A stretch of 64,000 nt of DNA from Gracilibacillus timonensis (GCF_900086715.1 NZ_FLKH01000007.1:1-64000); one strand, 5' to 3'; numbered from the stretch's first letter, positions 20,507 to 29,917 are shown. Numbers and translations are program-made. The notes: a model not told the origin generated them from the sequence alone.

Positions 20507-20529
20507 GCACCCTCATCACGTGAGGGTGC
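20507..20529 (-). terminator. clpE terminator
   Basis: Stem GCACCCTCA / TGAGGGTGC with TTTT following on the minus strand, 18 bases past the clpE stop. Confidence 0.85.
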
Positions 20530-20546
20530 CCTATTAAATCGTTCTA

Positions 20547-22667
20547 TTAGACGTTTCTAACCACAATATCCTCGTTCTCAAAAGTGACTTCTACTTTGTT
20601 CACCTGATCTTCTTCTAGGATAATGTCGGTAATGCCATCTTCCACTTTGTCTTGGATCACACGACGTAATGGACGTGCACCAAAGCGTGGATCATAGCCT
20701 TTATCGGCAAGGAATTTCTTCGCTTCATCACTTACTGTTATTTCAAGTTCTGCTTCTTGAAGATGGTCGGATAATTCAGCAAGCATTAAATCAACAATCT
20801 GCAACAAGTCTGCTTCTGTTAATTCATTAAACGGAATGATCGCGTCAAAACGATTAAGGAATTCCGCTTTGAAATAATCTGTTAAATGCTCTAGCACGGA
20901 AACAGCTTCATTGTTGTCACTATTAAATCCTACTGAAATATTTTTGACATTGGTACCGGCATTACTTGTCATAATAATCACGGTATCCTTGAAGCTGACT
21001 GTCCGACCATGACTGTCGGTTAAGTGACCATCCTCCATAATCTGTAAGAACATATTCTGTACATCTGGATGTGCCTTCTCGATTTCATCTAATAAAAGCA
21101 AGCTATATGGATTGCGACGAACCTTTTCGGTTAATTGACCTGCCTCTTCATGACCTACATAGCCAGGAGGAGAACCGATAATTTTAGAGATCGTGTGTTT
21201 TTCCATATACTCACTCATGTCTAATCGAATCATCGCATCCTTGGTACCAAATATTTCTTCAGCTAACGCCTTGGTCAATTCGGTTTTACCTACACCTGTT
21301 GGACCAACAAATAGGAAGGAACCGATGGGACGATATTTAGATTTTAGTCCTGCTCTACTACGACGCACTGCTTTGGCAACCTTATCTACGGCATGTTGTT
21401 GACCGATTACCTTCTGGCTGAGATTGTCGGCTAGCTGCTTCATTTTAGACTGTTCATCTGCCTGAATCTTGCGGACAGGAATACCTGTTTTTTCTTCAAT
21501 AATTAATTGAATGTCCTCGATCGTTACTTCAGCCTTTGGTTTTTCTTGAGATTCCGCCAATTTTTGTTCAAGTTTAATCTCTTGGTGGCGAAGGTTAGCA
21601 GCACGCTCATAGTCTTCTTGTTCTGCTGCTTCTGTTTTTTCTTTAACAATTTCATCCAATCGACTTTGAATACTGTCATGATCTGATTCACTGACAGTTA
21701 AGTTCAAACGTGCGCCTGCCTCATCAATCAAGTCAATTGCCTTATCTGGTAAGAAACGATCTTGAATATACCTTTTCGATAAACGAACGGCAGCGCTCAA
21801 TACTTCATCAGAGTAACCTACTTGATGGTATTGTTGATAACGATCTTTTAAGCCTTGTAAAATTTGTTCTGTTTCTTCCAATGTTGGCTCTTTAACCATA
21901 ATAGGTTGGAAACGACGTTCTAATGCTGCGTCTTTTTCAATTTGACGGTATTCTTTTAACGTAGTTGCTCCAATTAATTGCAGCTCGCCACGAGCAAGAG
22001 CTGGTTTTAGGATGTTACCTGCGTCCATTTGCGAACCCTCAGCAGTGCCGGCGCCTACCAACAGATGAATTTCATCCACAAATAGGATGACTTCTTGACG
22101 CTCTTGCAACTCAGAAACCAATTGCTTCATACGCTCTTCAAATTGACCACGCACTCCCGTGTTAGCAACCAGCGAAGCGACATCTAAAATATAGATTTGT
22201 TTGTCTAATAATTTCGCTGGCACACTACCTTCTGTTACTTTTAGTGCCAAACCTTCTGCAATAGCAGTTTTACCTACCCCAGGTTCCCCGATAAGAACAG
22301 GGTTATTTTTACTGCGGCGGTTTAAGGTTTCCATCACACGTTTTACCTCTTGATCGCGCCCAATAACTGGATCAATCTGACCCGATCTTGCTGCATCTGT
22401 TAGATTTTTACCTAGTTGATCAAGCAGGCCATTCCCTCTGCCACCTTTTCTAGTACGGGTTTGCGCTTGGGCTGTTCCAGAGCCATTTGCTCCCCCAGCG
22501 AAGAATTCTTCAAACCCTTGTCCACCAAACATTCCTGATGGTTGTTTCATTTGATTTTTAATATCTTCAAAGCATGACTGACACACATGTAATGATTCTG
22601 TTTGATTATTGACTCGAAGGTTTACATTAATAGTTGCTTGATGAACACCACATTGTTGGCATTTCAT
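20547..22667 (-). CDS. clpE: ATP-dependent Clp protease ATP-binding subunit ClpE
   Basis: Hsp100 unfoldase that works with ClpP in heat stress. 706 residues from ATG 22667 (GGAGGAATTATCT upstream); a longer frame runs through the promoter and is not real. An N-terminal zinc finger with C3, C6, C29 and C32 defines ClpE. It is followed by a Gly-rich linker, AAA-1 (Walker A GEPGVGKT, 127-134), a UVR-like coiled coil ([20 protein letters not shown]) and AAA-2 (GPTGVGKT, sensor and D2-small domain). Two CtsR operators overlap its promoter. ClpE is itself part of CtsR control in B. subtilis. Confidence 0.97.
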   Translation of the reverse strand: MKCQQCGVHQATINVNLRVNNQTESLHVCQSCFEDIKNQMKQPSGMFGGQGFEEFFAGGANGSGTAQAQTRTRKGGRGNGLLDQLGKNLTDAARSGQIDPVIGRDQEVKRVMETLNRRSKNNPVLIGEPGVGKTAIAEGLALKVTEGSVPAKLLDKQIYILDVASLVANTGVRGQFEERMKQLVSELQERQEVILFVDEIHLLVGAGTAEGSQMDAGNILKPALARGELQLIGATTLKEYRQIEKDAALERRFQPIMVKEPTLEETEQILQGLKDRYQQYHQVGYSDEVLSAAVRLSKRYIQDRFLPDKAIDLIDEAGARLNLTVSESDHDSIQSRLDEIVKEKTEAAEQEDYERAANLRHQEIKLEQKLAESQEKPKAEVTIEDIQLIIEEKTGIPVRKIQADEQSKMKQLADNLSQKVIGQQHAVDKVAKAVRRSRAGLKSKYRPIGSFLFVGPTGVGKTELTKALAEEIFGTKDAMIRLDMSEYMEKHTISKIIGSPPGYVGHEEAGQLTEKVRRNPYSLLLLDEIEKAHPDVQNMFLQIMEDGHLTDSHGRTVSFKDTVIIMTSNAGTNVKNISVGFNSDNNEAVSVLEHLTDYFKAEFLNRFDAIIPFNELTEADLLQIVDLMLAELSDHLQEAELEITVSDEAKKFLADKGYDPRFGARPLRRVIQDKVEDGITDIILEEDQVNKVEVTFENEDIVVRNV

Positions 22668-22718
22668 AGATAATTCCTCCTTCAAATTAGTAGGATGAAG
22701 GCCAAGGTCAACTTTGAC

Positions 22719-22777
22719 TTTGACTATCTTTGACCTTCCTTGATTCTTATTATACTCTGACCTTTTTTGACTTTCAA
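22719..22777 (-). promoter_or_regulatory. clpE promoter with two CtsR operators
   Basis: On the minus strand TTGAAA (22777-22772), a 17-bp spacer and TATAAT (22754-22749) form a near-consensus sigma A promoter. GGTCAAAGATAGTCAAA (22735-22719) is an exact CtsR heptad repeat. AGTCAAAAAAGGTCAGA (22772-22756) fills the spacer and differs from the repeat by about one base. A further GTCAAAG half site follows. This is heat-shock control by the CtsR repressor. Confidence 0.92.
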
Positions 22778-22863
22778 TATCTTTGCTCAAAAAAATTATT
22801 TTTTTCATAAAAGGTCGATCAGAAACATGTGTGAGGCAAGTCTTTGCTCACATTATTTCCTAA

Positions 22864-22964
22864 TAATACCTTGTTTGATCCCTTCGTGTGAATGGCGATT
22901 CACACGAAGGGATCAAGAGCACCTATCAGATATCAATCCACAATGATTTCATTCAACTTATATC
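22864..22964 (-). repeat. Intergenic repeat, copy 2
   Basis: About 101 bp; on the minus strand it begins ATATAAGTTGAATGAAATCA and ends with AACAAGGTATTATTA. Its centre forms a long hairpin GATCCCTTCGTGTGAAT / ATTCACACGAAGGGATC (22878-22914) with a 3-base loop. Copy 1 at 19053-19142 lies in the opposite orientation. The remaining part of 22778-23157 holds no gene; a possible -10 (TGCTACACT, near 23114) for the next gene is the only other signal I see. Confidence 0.8.
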
Positions 22965-23157
22965 ATGAAAAAATGCTGACTACCGATCAGGAAGGGGGAT
23001 TCGTTCCAGGTCAACATCATTTCAAGTCCTATTATACAAGCCAATATGGAGATTCGATGTGTCATTTTTGAACAATTTTTAGAAGGTCGAACTTTTCTCC
23101 AACATTGCTTTTATGCTACACTTACATTAATCCACTCAAAAAGGAGTTGTGTGCTTT

Positions 23158-24501
23158 ATGGCCATGCTGGAAATGCTTTATAATAAAAGGAAAATCCGTT
23201 TAAAAGTCACTCATTTAACGATTTACCGACAAACTAAAATCATCGAAGCATATGGAAAGAATCGTCATTCCTACTATCTATTCTGCTATAAAAATCAGTT
23301 TATCAATATCAAGAAAACTGCTTCTATCCAATTAACATCCTATCTTGCAAGAGCACTGCGAACGGGAGTATCCTATCCAGCTGATCATTTCTTAACGAAT
23401 GCTTTCTTACAGTTGCAAAATCAATCATCGCTTATCTCTAACAATCAAATGGTCCAGCAGTTAAAAAAAAGCTATCATCCATCTGAAATGCTTTATGTAT
23501 TGGCAATGTTTGACCATTATATACAACCACATAAAATTCAAACCTTTTGTAAGGACGCCTTTTATCGTTATCGAAGAAATGGTCAACTTAAAAAAGCCTT
23601 TCAGGTCGTCTTACATTTTGCAGAGGCACGTCCTGACGATACCTTCGCTAATGACATGCTGCAACATCGTGATTTCCAAAAATATAAAGTACCATATGAC
23701 CATATCCCTCAGCTAATCCAAGATTGGCAAGATCCGCTCTATATTGAGAACTATATCGTTGACCAAGACTTTCCTGCTCCTTTCGTTCCGTCGTTGTTTG
23801 ACCAATACCACCAGGATAACCGTATATTTGATCAAATTTACCTTTATTACATCCGACATCAGCACTTGCATACAGATACTTCCATAACTAACTTGTTAAA
23901 CGATTATTTTACGACCGACCAGCAGATTCACTTTTGGCAGCATATCTTACAAACCACCCTTGAACCAGAGCAAATTATGAAGCATTTATTATCACTAGAA
24001 GCATATGATACCGTGCTGCACTATTATCTACAGTCACCCATTAATGCAGAACAGCAGGAGACCTTTGAACTGGCACTACAGTCTGCCTCTACAGAAGAAC
24101 TTAGCAGGAATTATCAGGCTTTACTTAAGCAGCTAACGGTAACTTATCAAGAAGATCATCCACACTTGGAAAAAGTGTTACAGCAAGTACTAAAGAAACT
24201 GCTCCCTGTCATCCCAATAAGAGACATTCTGAAACGGATTGAGCATACCGAACTTCCCATCGTACAGAAACTGCGCAATATGGAGAAATTGATGCAGAAC
24301 CCTGACCAGCAATATGCCCTTGGGGAGCTCTATTATGATTTAGAACAATATGACCAGGCCATCTCATGCTTTGAATGGGAAATGGAATTATCACCAAAGA
24401 ATGCAGCCCCTATTCAATATTTATATAAGAGTCATTTAGCAAAAGGGGATAAAGAACAAGCTTCTATGTATAAGCAGCTACTAGGTAATATCCCTTCTTG
24501 A
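23158..24501 (+). CDS. Hypothetical TPR-like helical protein
   Basis: About 447 residues, unrecognised. It is rich in Gln, His, Tyr and Leu and strongly helical. The last 65 residues look like one or two tetratricopeptide repeats (YALGELYYDLEQYDQAISCF, then MELSPKNAAPIQYLYKSHLA with KGDKEQA). There is no signal peptide or membrane segment. ATG 23158 is used with AAGGAG 11 bases upstream; ATG 23164 is possible. It ends 84 bases before ppx on the same strand, so a link to polyphosphate metabolism is possible, perhaps as a scaffold. That is inference from position only. Confidence 0.7.
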   Translation: MAMLEMLYNKRKIRLKVTHLTIYRQTKIIEAYGKNRHSYYLFCYKNQFINIKKTASIQLTSYLARALRTGVSYPADHFLTNAFLQLQNQSSLISNNQMVQQLKKSYHPSEMLYVLAMFDHYIQPHKIQTFCKDAFYRYRRNGQLKKAFQVVLHFAEARPDDTFANDMLQHRDFQKYKVPYDHIPQLIQDWQDPLYIENYIVDQDFPAPFVPSLFDQYHQDNRIFDQIYLYYIRHQHLHTDTSITNLLNDYFTTDQQIHFWQHILQTTLEPEQIMKHLLSLEAYDTVLHYYLQSPINAEQQETFELALQSASTEELSRNYQALLKQLTVTYQEDHPHLEKVLQQVLKKLLPVIPIRDILKRIEHTELPIVQKLRNMEKLMQNPDQQYALGELYYDLEQYDQAISCFEWEMELSPKNAAPIQYLYKSHLAKGDKEQASMYKQLLGNIPS

Positions 24502-24585
24502 ACCTCGTTTATGAAAGAATGGCGGCCACTTTTTATATGTTATAATACGAAAAAAATATTACCTATAGAAACGGATGTGACAATA

Positions 24586-26112
24586 ATGGAGAAACAATAT
24601 TTTGCTATTATCGATATCGGTTCCAACACCATGCGCCTTGTGATTTATTTAAGAGAAAAAGGCGGCAGATTAAAAGAGATTGAGAACGTCAAGGCGGTTG
24701 CCCGACTGCGAACTTTCCTCGAAGAAGATCATACGGTAAGCCAAGCTGGTATTGACCGATTAATCACTACCTTGCAAAGCTTCCAGGATGTCTTGGCTAG
24801 CTATACGTTACAGGATATTGTTTGTGTAGCGACAGCAACGATTAGACAAGCTGCTAACCAAGAAGATATTGAAAAACAAGTAAGTAAACAGACTGGGCTT
24901 GCGATGCGTATTCTTTCAGAAAAAGAAGAGGCTTATTATGGATATTTGGCCGTAGTCAACTCTACCTCCATTACTACAGGAATCACGGTGGATATTGGTG
25001 GTGGAAGTACTGAGGTAACTTATTTCGAAGACCGCGAAATAAAAGAATCACATAGCTTTCCTTTTGGTGCACTGACTCTAAAAGATTTCTTTAAACATAC
25101 CCTTCCTACCACCAATGAGTTAAATAAGCTTCGGCATTACTTAATCAAGCAATTTGATACATTACCATGGTTGAGAAATCGTGAAGTGCCTTTAATCGCC
25201 ATCGGTGGAAGTGCTCGTAACTTGACCCAAATCGATCAAAACCTAAAAAAATACCCGTTAGCTGGGTTACATCAGTATCAAATGTATGACACAGATATTA
25301 TGCAAGTCAGTAATTATCTCACCTCACTGAAGCCAGAAAACTTAACGAAAGTAGAGGGATTATCCAAGGATCGAGCGGATATTATCATTCCTGCTATTGA
25401 AGTATTTCACAGCCTCTATCAAACGATACAAGCCGATAGTTTTATTCTCAGTCGCAAAGGCTTACGCGATGGAGTATTTTACGAACAATTATCTAAAGAG
25501 ATGGGCTATGCGATTTTCCCCAATGTCCTTGAAGACAGCATTCAAGAACTGATTAATGATTATGACCTGGATCTAAAACAAGTGACTCATGTTCAGTTTT
25601 TCGCTAAAGCCCTTTTTAATTATTGCCGTGAGAATGGTTTACTACATTTAAAGAAGCAAGACTGGCTTCTGTTAAAAAGAGCGAGCTGTCTCTGTCACCT
25701 AGGTGAATATATTGATGCCGAATCAAGCGCACAGCATAGCTTCTACTTATTGGCCAATCGTACGATAGATGGACTGATGCACAAAGATCGATTAAAGCTT
25801 GCTTTAGTAGCTTCTTACAAAAACAAGACCGTGTTCAAACAGTTTATCCAGCCTTACAAGTCATGGTTTCTGAAAGAGGAACGAAAAAAACTGCAACACC
25901 TAGGGGCAATGTTAAAATTCAGTTATTGTTTAGATGCTACCAAAAGACAGGTAGTGCAAGATATTTCCTTTAAGCAAAAGAAGCAGGCCTTAGTCATTAC
26001 ATTATTGTGCGATGGCGATGCCCGGCCAGAAGAATATCAATCAGAAAAACAAAAGAAACACTTAGAAAAAGCGATCCATCAAAATATTCAATTAAAATTC
26101 AAAATGAAATAG
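24586..26112 (+). CDS. ppx: Exopolyphosphatase / GppA-family phosphatase
   Basis: Degrades polyphosphate or guanosine pentaphosphate. 508 residues from ATG 24586 (MEKQYFAIIDIGSNTMRLVI, the ASKHA phosphate-1 loop). Then come VATATIRQAAN, the catalytic Glu context LSEKEEAYYGY, phosphate-2 VDIGGGSTEVTYF and FPFGALTLKDFF, followed by GGSARNL. Residues 310-508 form the HD-like helical C-terminal domain (LCHLGEYID, VASYKNK) of long-form Ppx. A TATAAT lies at 24541 inside the gap after the TPR-like gene. Together with ppk 129 bases downstream it can set the polyphosphate level. Confidence 0.93.
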   Translation: MEKQYFAIIDIGSNTMRLVIYLREKGGRLKEIENVKAVARLRTFLEEDHTVSQAGIDRLITTLQSFQDVLASYTLQDIVCVATATIRQAANQEDIEKQVSKQTGLAMRILSEKEEAYYGYLAVVNSTSITTGITVDIGGGSTEVTYFEDREIKESHSFPFGALTLKDFFKHTLPTTNELNKLRHYLIKQFDTLPWLRNREVPLIAIGGSARNLTQIDQNLKKYPLAGLHQYQMYDTDIMQVSNYLTSLKPENLTKVEGLSKDRADIIIPAIEVFHSLYQTIQADSFILSRKGLRDGVFYEQLSKEMGYAIFPNVLEDSIQELINDYDLDLKQVTHVQFFAKALFNYCRENGLLHLKKQDWLLLKRASCLCHLGEYIDAESSAQHSFYLLANRTIDGLMHKDRLKLALVASYKNKTVFKQFIQPYKSWFLKEERKKLQHLGAMLKFSYCLDATKRQVVQDISFKQKKQALVITLLCDGDARPEEYQSEKQKKHLEKAIHQNIQLKFKMK

Positions 26113-26118
26113 AACTAT

Positions 26119-26172
26119 TTTACACGAATCAAACATACACTTTACATAGGCTTAACAATGGAAAGTTATACT
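26119..26172 (+). promoter_or_regulatory. PhoP-box array and -10 region of ppk
   Basis: Four hexamers at exact 11-bp intervals: TTTACA (26119), CAAACA (26130), TTTACA (26141) and TTAACA (26152), followed by TATACT (26167-26172). Direct TT(A/C/T)ACA-like repeats one helical turn apart are the known PhoP~P binding pattern of Bacillus phosphate-starvation promoters, and a poor -35 is usual there. It lies between ppx and ppk. Confidence 0.7.
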
Positions 26173-26241
26173 ATAAGAGGTTGTTCAACTGCTCTCACGA
26201 GTTTTTTATACCTTCTGACTGCACAAAAAGGGTGATATCAT

Positions 26242-28329
26242 ATGACTAAAAACACAGAAAAAACTAAACCCCACCCACCGGCTGATTACAACAATAGAGA
26301 GCTAAGCTGGCTTTCTTTTAATAAGCGGGTGCTAGAAGAAGCTAGTGATGTAAAGAATCCATTATTAGAGCGACTGCGCTTTCTGTCCATCTTTTCATCT
26401 AATCTTGATGAATTCTTTATGGTGCGTGTGGCTGGATTAAAAGACCAAGTAAAAGCGGAATTTAACCGACCGGATAACAAATCCGTTCTGACACCAAAAC
26501 AACAGCTTGCTCGAATTTCCGACTTTAATCATGAATTAGTGCAGGAACAATATACCTTATATAAACAATTATTCGCTGAACTAGAAAAAGAAGATATTCG
26601 GATTATCCAGATGGAAGATTTAACAAAACAACAGCTTGACGGCTTAAGTGACTATTTTGCAGAACACATTTTTCCGATTCTCACACCAATGGCCATTGAT
26701 GCCTATCGGGCATTTCCAATGTTGCTAAGCAAATCTATCAACCTCGTCGTGCAGTTAGCCGATCACTATGACCATGAACAAGAACATCATAAAACGGCGA
26801 TTGTACAGGTGCCTGCTCTACTTGATCGCTTCTTGCGAATGGATGACTCCCACCATTATGTTTTATTAGAAGATGTCATTCGCTATTATATTCATAAATG
26901 TTTCGAAGGGTATCATGTGACTTCTGTAACCACCTTTCGCATCACAAGGAATGCAGATATGACTATTCACGAAGAAGGAGCACATGATTTATTGAAGGAG
27001 ATCGAGAAGGAATTAAAAAAACGGCGATTTGGTGCTGCCGTTCGACTAGAGGTAGACGCCAGACAGCAGGATTCGGGAATGGTTGATTTCTTACTGCACG
27101 TGCTGGACATTCATAAAAAAGACTTATATGTGATGAATGGACCGTTGGATCTCACCTGCTTGGGTGAGTTTTACAGCCAATTGGAGCAAGATAATGAACA
27201 CTTAATTTACGAAACATTAATTCCACAACCAGCCCTAGATATACATGAGGATGAAACGGTATTTGATGCGGTAAGAAAGCGGGATATTTTTCTCCACCAT
27301 CCTTATGAATCCTTTGAACCTATTGTCGATTTGGTCAGGGAAGCGGCCGATGATCCAGAAGTGCTTGCGATCAAGCAGACATTATACCGGGTAAGTGGTG
27401 GCTCCCCCATTATTGCCGGATTGAAACGAGCTGCTGAAAACGGTAAGCAAGTCACTGTTCTGGTCGAATTGAAGGCTCGTTTTGATGAAGAGAATAATGT
27501 GCAGTGGGCTAAACAATTAGAAATAGCTGGCTGTCATGTTATCTATGGCATGATTTCCTTAAAAACCCATAGTAAAATCACCTTGATTGTTCGCAAACAT
27601 CAACAGCGGATTGAACGAATCGTACATTTAGGAACCGGTAATTATAATGATCAGACAGCCAAATTTTACACCGATATGTCTTACGTCACGATAAAGCGTA
27701 AGTTTGGTGTGGATGCCACTAATTTCTTTAATTATTTAAGTGGCTACACCGAAAAACCTACCTTTCATCATTTATCAATGGCCCCATTTGATATTCGCAA
27801 CGACTTATTGACATATATTGATCAGGAAATGGACTTCCACAAACGCTATAAAAATGGTTATATTATTGCCAAAATGAATTCCTTAACCGATAAACTTTTA
27901 ATTGAAAAATTGTATGAGGCCTCACAAATTGGAGTGAAGATTGATCTGATCGTTCGTGGTATTTGCTGCTTGCGACCAAAAATTCCAGGTGTAAGTGATA
28001 ATATCCATGTACGCAGTATTGTGGGCCGTTTTCTTGAACATAGCCGCGTGTATTATTTTTATCACAATGGAGAGGATAAGGTCTTTTTATCTTCTGCTGA
28101 TTTAATGACAAGAAATATGGTGAAACGGGTTGAGCTTATGTTTCCTATTTTTGAAGGACGGATCAAAGCACGAATTCTTTCTATTCTAAAGTTGATGCTG
28201 GAGGATACAGCCAAAGCGCGGATCCAATCACCCGATGGCAACTATGCACATATTACTTCTCCCAAAAACGATGTAGATTCTCAGTTAATCCTTTTCGAAC
28301 AAGCATACCAACCTTTTATCATAGAATAA
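26242..28329 (+). CDS. ppk: Polyphosphate kinase PPK1
   Basis: Reversibly makes polyphosphate from ATP. 695 residues, full length. N-domain: NRELSWLSFNKRVLEEA and RLRFLSIFSSNLDEFFMVRV. Catalytic core: KQTLYRVSGGSPII, VLVELKARFDEENN, autophosphorylated His in SLKTHSKITLIVR, GTGNYN, and the second conserved His in RFLEHSRVYYF. AAGGGTGATATC precedes ATG 26242. Preceded by a PhoP-box array, so probably induced by phosphate limitation. It forms a cluster with ppx upstream. Confidence 0.97.
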   Translation: MTKNTEKTKPHPPADYNNRELSWLSFNKRVLEEASDVKNPLLERLRFLSIFSSNLDEFFMVRVAGLKDQVKAEFNRPDNKSVLTPKQQLARISDFNHELVQEQYTLYKQLFAELEKEDIRIIQMEDLTKQQLDGLSDYFAEHIFPILTPMAIDAYRAFPMLLSKSINLVVQLADHYDHEQEHHKTAIVQVPALLDRFLRMDDSHHYVLLEDVIRYYIHKCFEGYHVTSVTTFRITRNADMTIHEEGAHDLLKEIEKELKKRRFGAAVRLEVDARQQDSGMVDFLLHVLDIHKKDLYVMNGPLDLTCLGEFYSQLEQDNEHLIYETLIPQPALDIHEDETVFDAVRKRDIFLHHPYESFEPIVDLVREAADDPEVLAIKQTLYRVSGGSPIIAGLKRAAENGKQVTVLVELKARFDEENNVQWAKQLEIAGCHVIYGMISLKTHSKITLIVRKHQQRIERIVHLGTGNYNDQTAKFYTDMSYVTIKRKFGVDATNFFNYLSGYTEKPTFHHLSMAPFDIRNDLLTYIDQEMDFHKRYKNGYIIAKMNSLTDKLLIEKLYEASQIGVKIDLIVRGICCLRPKIPGVSDNIHVRSIVGRFLEHSRVYYFYHNGEDKVFLSSADLMTRNMVKRVELMFPIFEGRIKARILSILKLMLEDTAKARIQSPDGNYAHITSPKNDVDSQLILFEQAYQPFIIE

Positions 28330-28353
28330 GCAGCCTCTTGTCGGGCTGCTTAT
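28326..28353. terminator. Terminator ppk / pdaA
   Basis: Stem ATAAGCAGCC / GGCTGCTTAT with an 8-base loop overlapping the ppk stop codon, between convergent ppk and pdaA. Confidence 0.8.
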
Positions 28354-28372
28354 CTCTTCTTTTAACAACTCA

Positions 28373-29167
28373 CTATGATGGCCGTTTTGTACCCAGATGC
28401 AGTTCTTTAGGTAACATCTGCTTTAACATTAAGTCATCCAGGCTTTTGAATTGATAACCTTGTTCTTTTAAATCATCGATTAAATAAGCCAATGCATCCG
28501 CATTATCTTGTGAAACGGTATGCATTAATACAATGGCACCTGGATGAATCTGATCCATGACTTGCTTATACGCATGTTCCCAGCCTTGCTCCGATCCTTG
28601 GTTCCAATCAACGAATGCAAGCGACCAGAATATATGGGTATAACCCAGCTCACCGGCCCATTCCAGAGTCGTTTCATTAAAAGTTCCCTTCGGCGGGCGA
28701 ATATATTTCACATTTACTTGTTGATCGATTTCTTTTAATTTATCGGTTAATACTGTTACATCCTTAGTGAATGCCTTATTTGATAAAGCAGTAAAATCAC
28801 GATGCCCATCGGAATGATTTCCAATAATATGATTGTCTTTTATCATTCGTTTGACCAGTGATGGCTGATCAGTAACATAATGACCGGTTAAGAAGAAAGT
28901 CGCTGGTACGTTTTTCTCTGCTAATACATCAAGAATTTGTTTAGTATATCCTGCCTCATAACCATTGTCAAAGGTTAAATAGATATCCTTATCGCCAGAT
29001 GGGTCTACATAGAAGGCGTCATATTTGGCTAAGATTGCTTCAAATTTTCCTACTTCAGGTGGCTGATGATCGGCAGCTTTCTTATATCCCCAGCCATAAC
29101 TTACTGCTTCAGCTTGCAAAGGAAAAAGAAATAAACCAATCAAGAGCAATACATATAATTTTTTCAT
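28373..29167 (-). CDS. pdaA: PdaA-like N-acetylmuramic acid deacetylase
   Basis: Deacetylates N-acetylmuramic acid to allow muramic-delta-lactam formation in spore cortex. 264 residues: a signal peptide (about 1-21, ending AEA), then a NodB polysaccharide deacetylase domain with YLTFDNGYEAGYT (catalytic Asp; the family's DDG is DNG as in PdaA), GNHSDGHRDFT (metal His pair), YIRPPKGTFN and LMHTVSQD. The distinctive DNG motif and N-terminal SYGWGYKKAADHQPP favour PdaA over other NodB proteins. It ends head-on with ppk. Its start overlaps the frame upstream by 4 bases. Confidence 0.93.
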   Translation of the reverse strand: MKKLYVLLLIGLFLFPLQAEAVSYGWGYKKAADHQPPEVGKFEAILAKYDAFYVDPSGDKDIYLTFDNGYEAGYTKQILDVLAEKNVPATFFLTGHYVTDQPSLVKRMIKDNHIIGNHSDGHRDFTALSNKAFTKDVTVLTDKLKEIDQQVNVKYIRPPKGTFNETTLEWAGELGYTHIFWSLAFVDWNQGSEQGWEHAYKQVMDQIHPGAIVLMHTVSQDNADALAYLIDDLKEQGYQFKSLDDLMLKQMLPKELHLGTKRPS

Positions 29168-29424
29168 AAAAACTCACCTTTTTTTCTTTTATTTTGACAT
29201 CCAGGCAGTTTTTTATGCTTTTTTACACTAAAATAATGCTGGCAATCCAGCCAAAAATAAACAACGAAGCAAAAGTAGATACGGAACCTTTGAATTGGTT
29301 CCAGATCCAAATCATTCCATAGGTTTAAGCCTATTTCGAGTCTATGGTGATGAACCCTTTCTAAATAACTTAAGGCGTGCATATCATACTCAGACAAACA
29401 CACTTTAGTAAATCCAAGTATCAA
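29164..29424 (-). CDS. Small hypothetical protein between OsmC and pdaA
   Basis: An 86-residue open frame that overlaps the OsmC stop (TTGA) and the pdaA start (ATGA), as in coupled operons. It begins with TTG and has no visible ribosome site; ATG 29382 is an inner alternative, also without one. The middle (HALSYLERVHHHRLEIGLNL) could be real, while the C-terminus KKHKKLPGCQNKRKKGEF is simply the translated pdaA ribosome site region. It could be the counterpart of yfjT, which adjoins pdaA in B. subtilis, but I cannot confirm this. Coding status is doubtful. Confidence 0.35.
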   Translation of the reverse strand: MILGFTKVCLSEYDMHALSYLERVHHHRLEIGLNLWNDLDLEPIQRFRIYFCFVVYFWLDCQHYFSVKKHKKLPGCQNKRKKGEFL

Positions 29425-29813
29425 TGGCTCAGGTTAATCACTTCCAACTTCTCAGTAATGTTGACAGATTCCTCTATCGTCCGAATCATCGAACAATTTT
29501 TCCTGGCGACTTCTAAAGCTTTTTCTAATTGATCTTTTTTTAGTTGGGAACCCTTAACAACAAATTGCAATTCGATAGCCGTAATCTTATTGGCGTGTTG
29601 AGGTGATCGTTCCACATCTGCAGTAATCTTTAAATCATCAATATCGATCCGCTTCTTTTTTAACACCTTACAGAACACAGAAGCGCTACAGCCTGTCACC
29701 GAAGCTACCATTAATTCAAATGGGCGGTAACCATTATCTTCATTACCAGCAATATCTAATTCTCCATAAGCCAAATTAGTCCTTACCCCACCTTGTTTCA
29801 GATAAAATTCCAT
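29421..29813 (-). CDS. OsmC family protein
   Basis: 130 residues of the OsmC/Ohr fold. It has the core pattern PFELMVASVTGCSASVFCKVL with the conserved Cys after the long helix, DLKITADVERSPQHANKITA, and a C-terminal second Cys in VARKNCSMIRTI. These two cysteines are the peroxidase pair in OsmC/Ohr, though the YhfA-like branch that this resembles has no proven activity. Cytosolic. A purine-rich site (GGAGGGAAGGCA) precedes ATG 29813. Confidence 0.88.
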   Translation of the reverse strand: MEFYLKQGGVRTNLAYGELDIAGNEDNGYRPFELMVASVTGCSASVFCKVLKKKRIDIDDLKITADVERSPQHANKITAIELQFVVKGSQLKKDQLEKALEVARKNCSMIRTIEESVNITEKLEVINLSH

Positions 29814-29887
29814 TGCCTTCCCTCCTTGTTCCCTTGTTATAGTTAGTTTACCACACTCTGATAATCGATAAGCTTGATCACGAAAAT

Positions 29888-29917
29888 AAGCTAGGCAGAT
29901 GTTCTCCTGCCTAGCTT
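29888..29917 (-). terminator. Terminator of the yfk-like operon
   Basis: 11-bp stem AAGCTAGGCAG / CTGCCTAGCTT overlapping the YihY stop codon, followed by TTATTTTCG on the minus strand. Confidence 0.75.

Noticed and set aside
22668-22808. N-terminal extension of ClpE by 47 residues.
   Set aside because: It would translate through the promoter and CtsR operators; ATG 22667 has a perfect ribosome site and the zinc finger follows at once.
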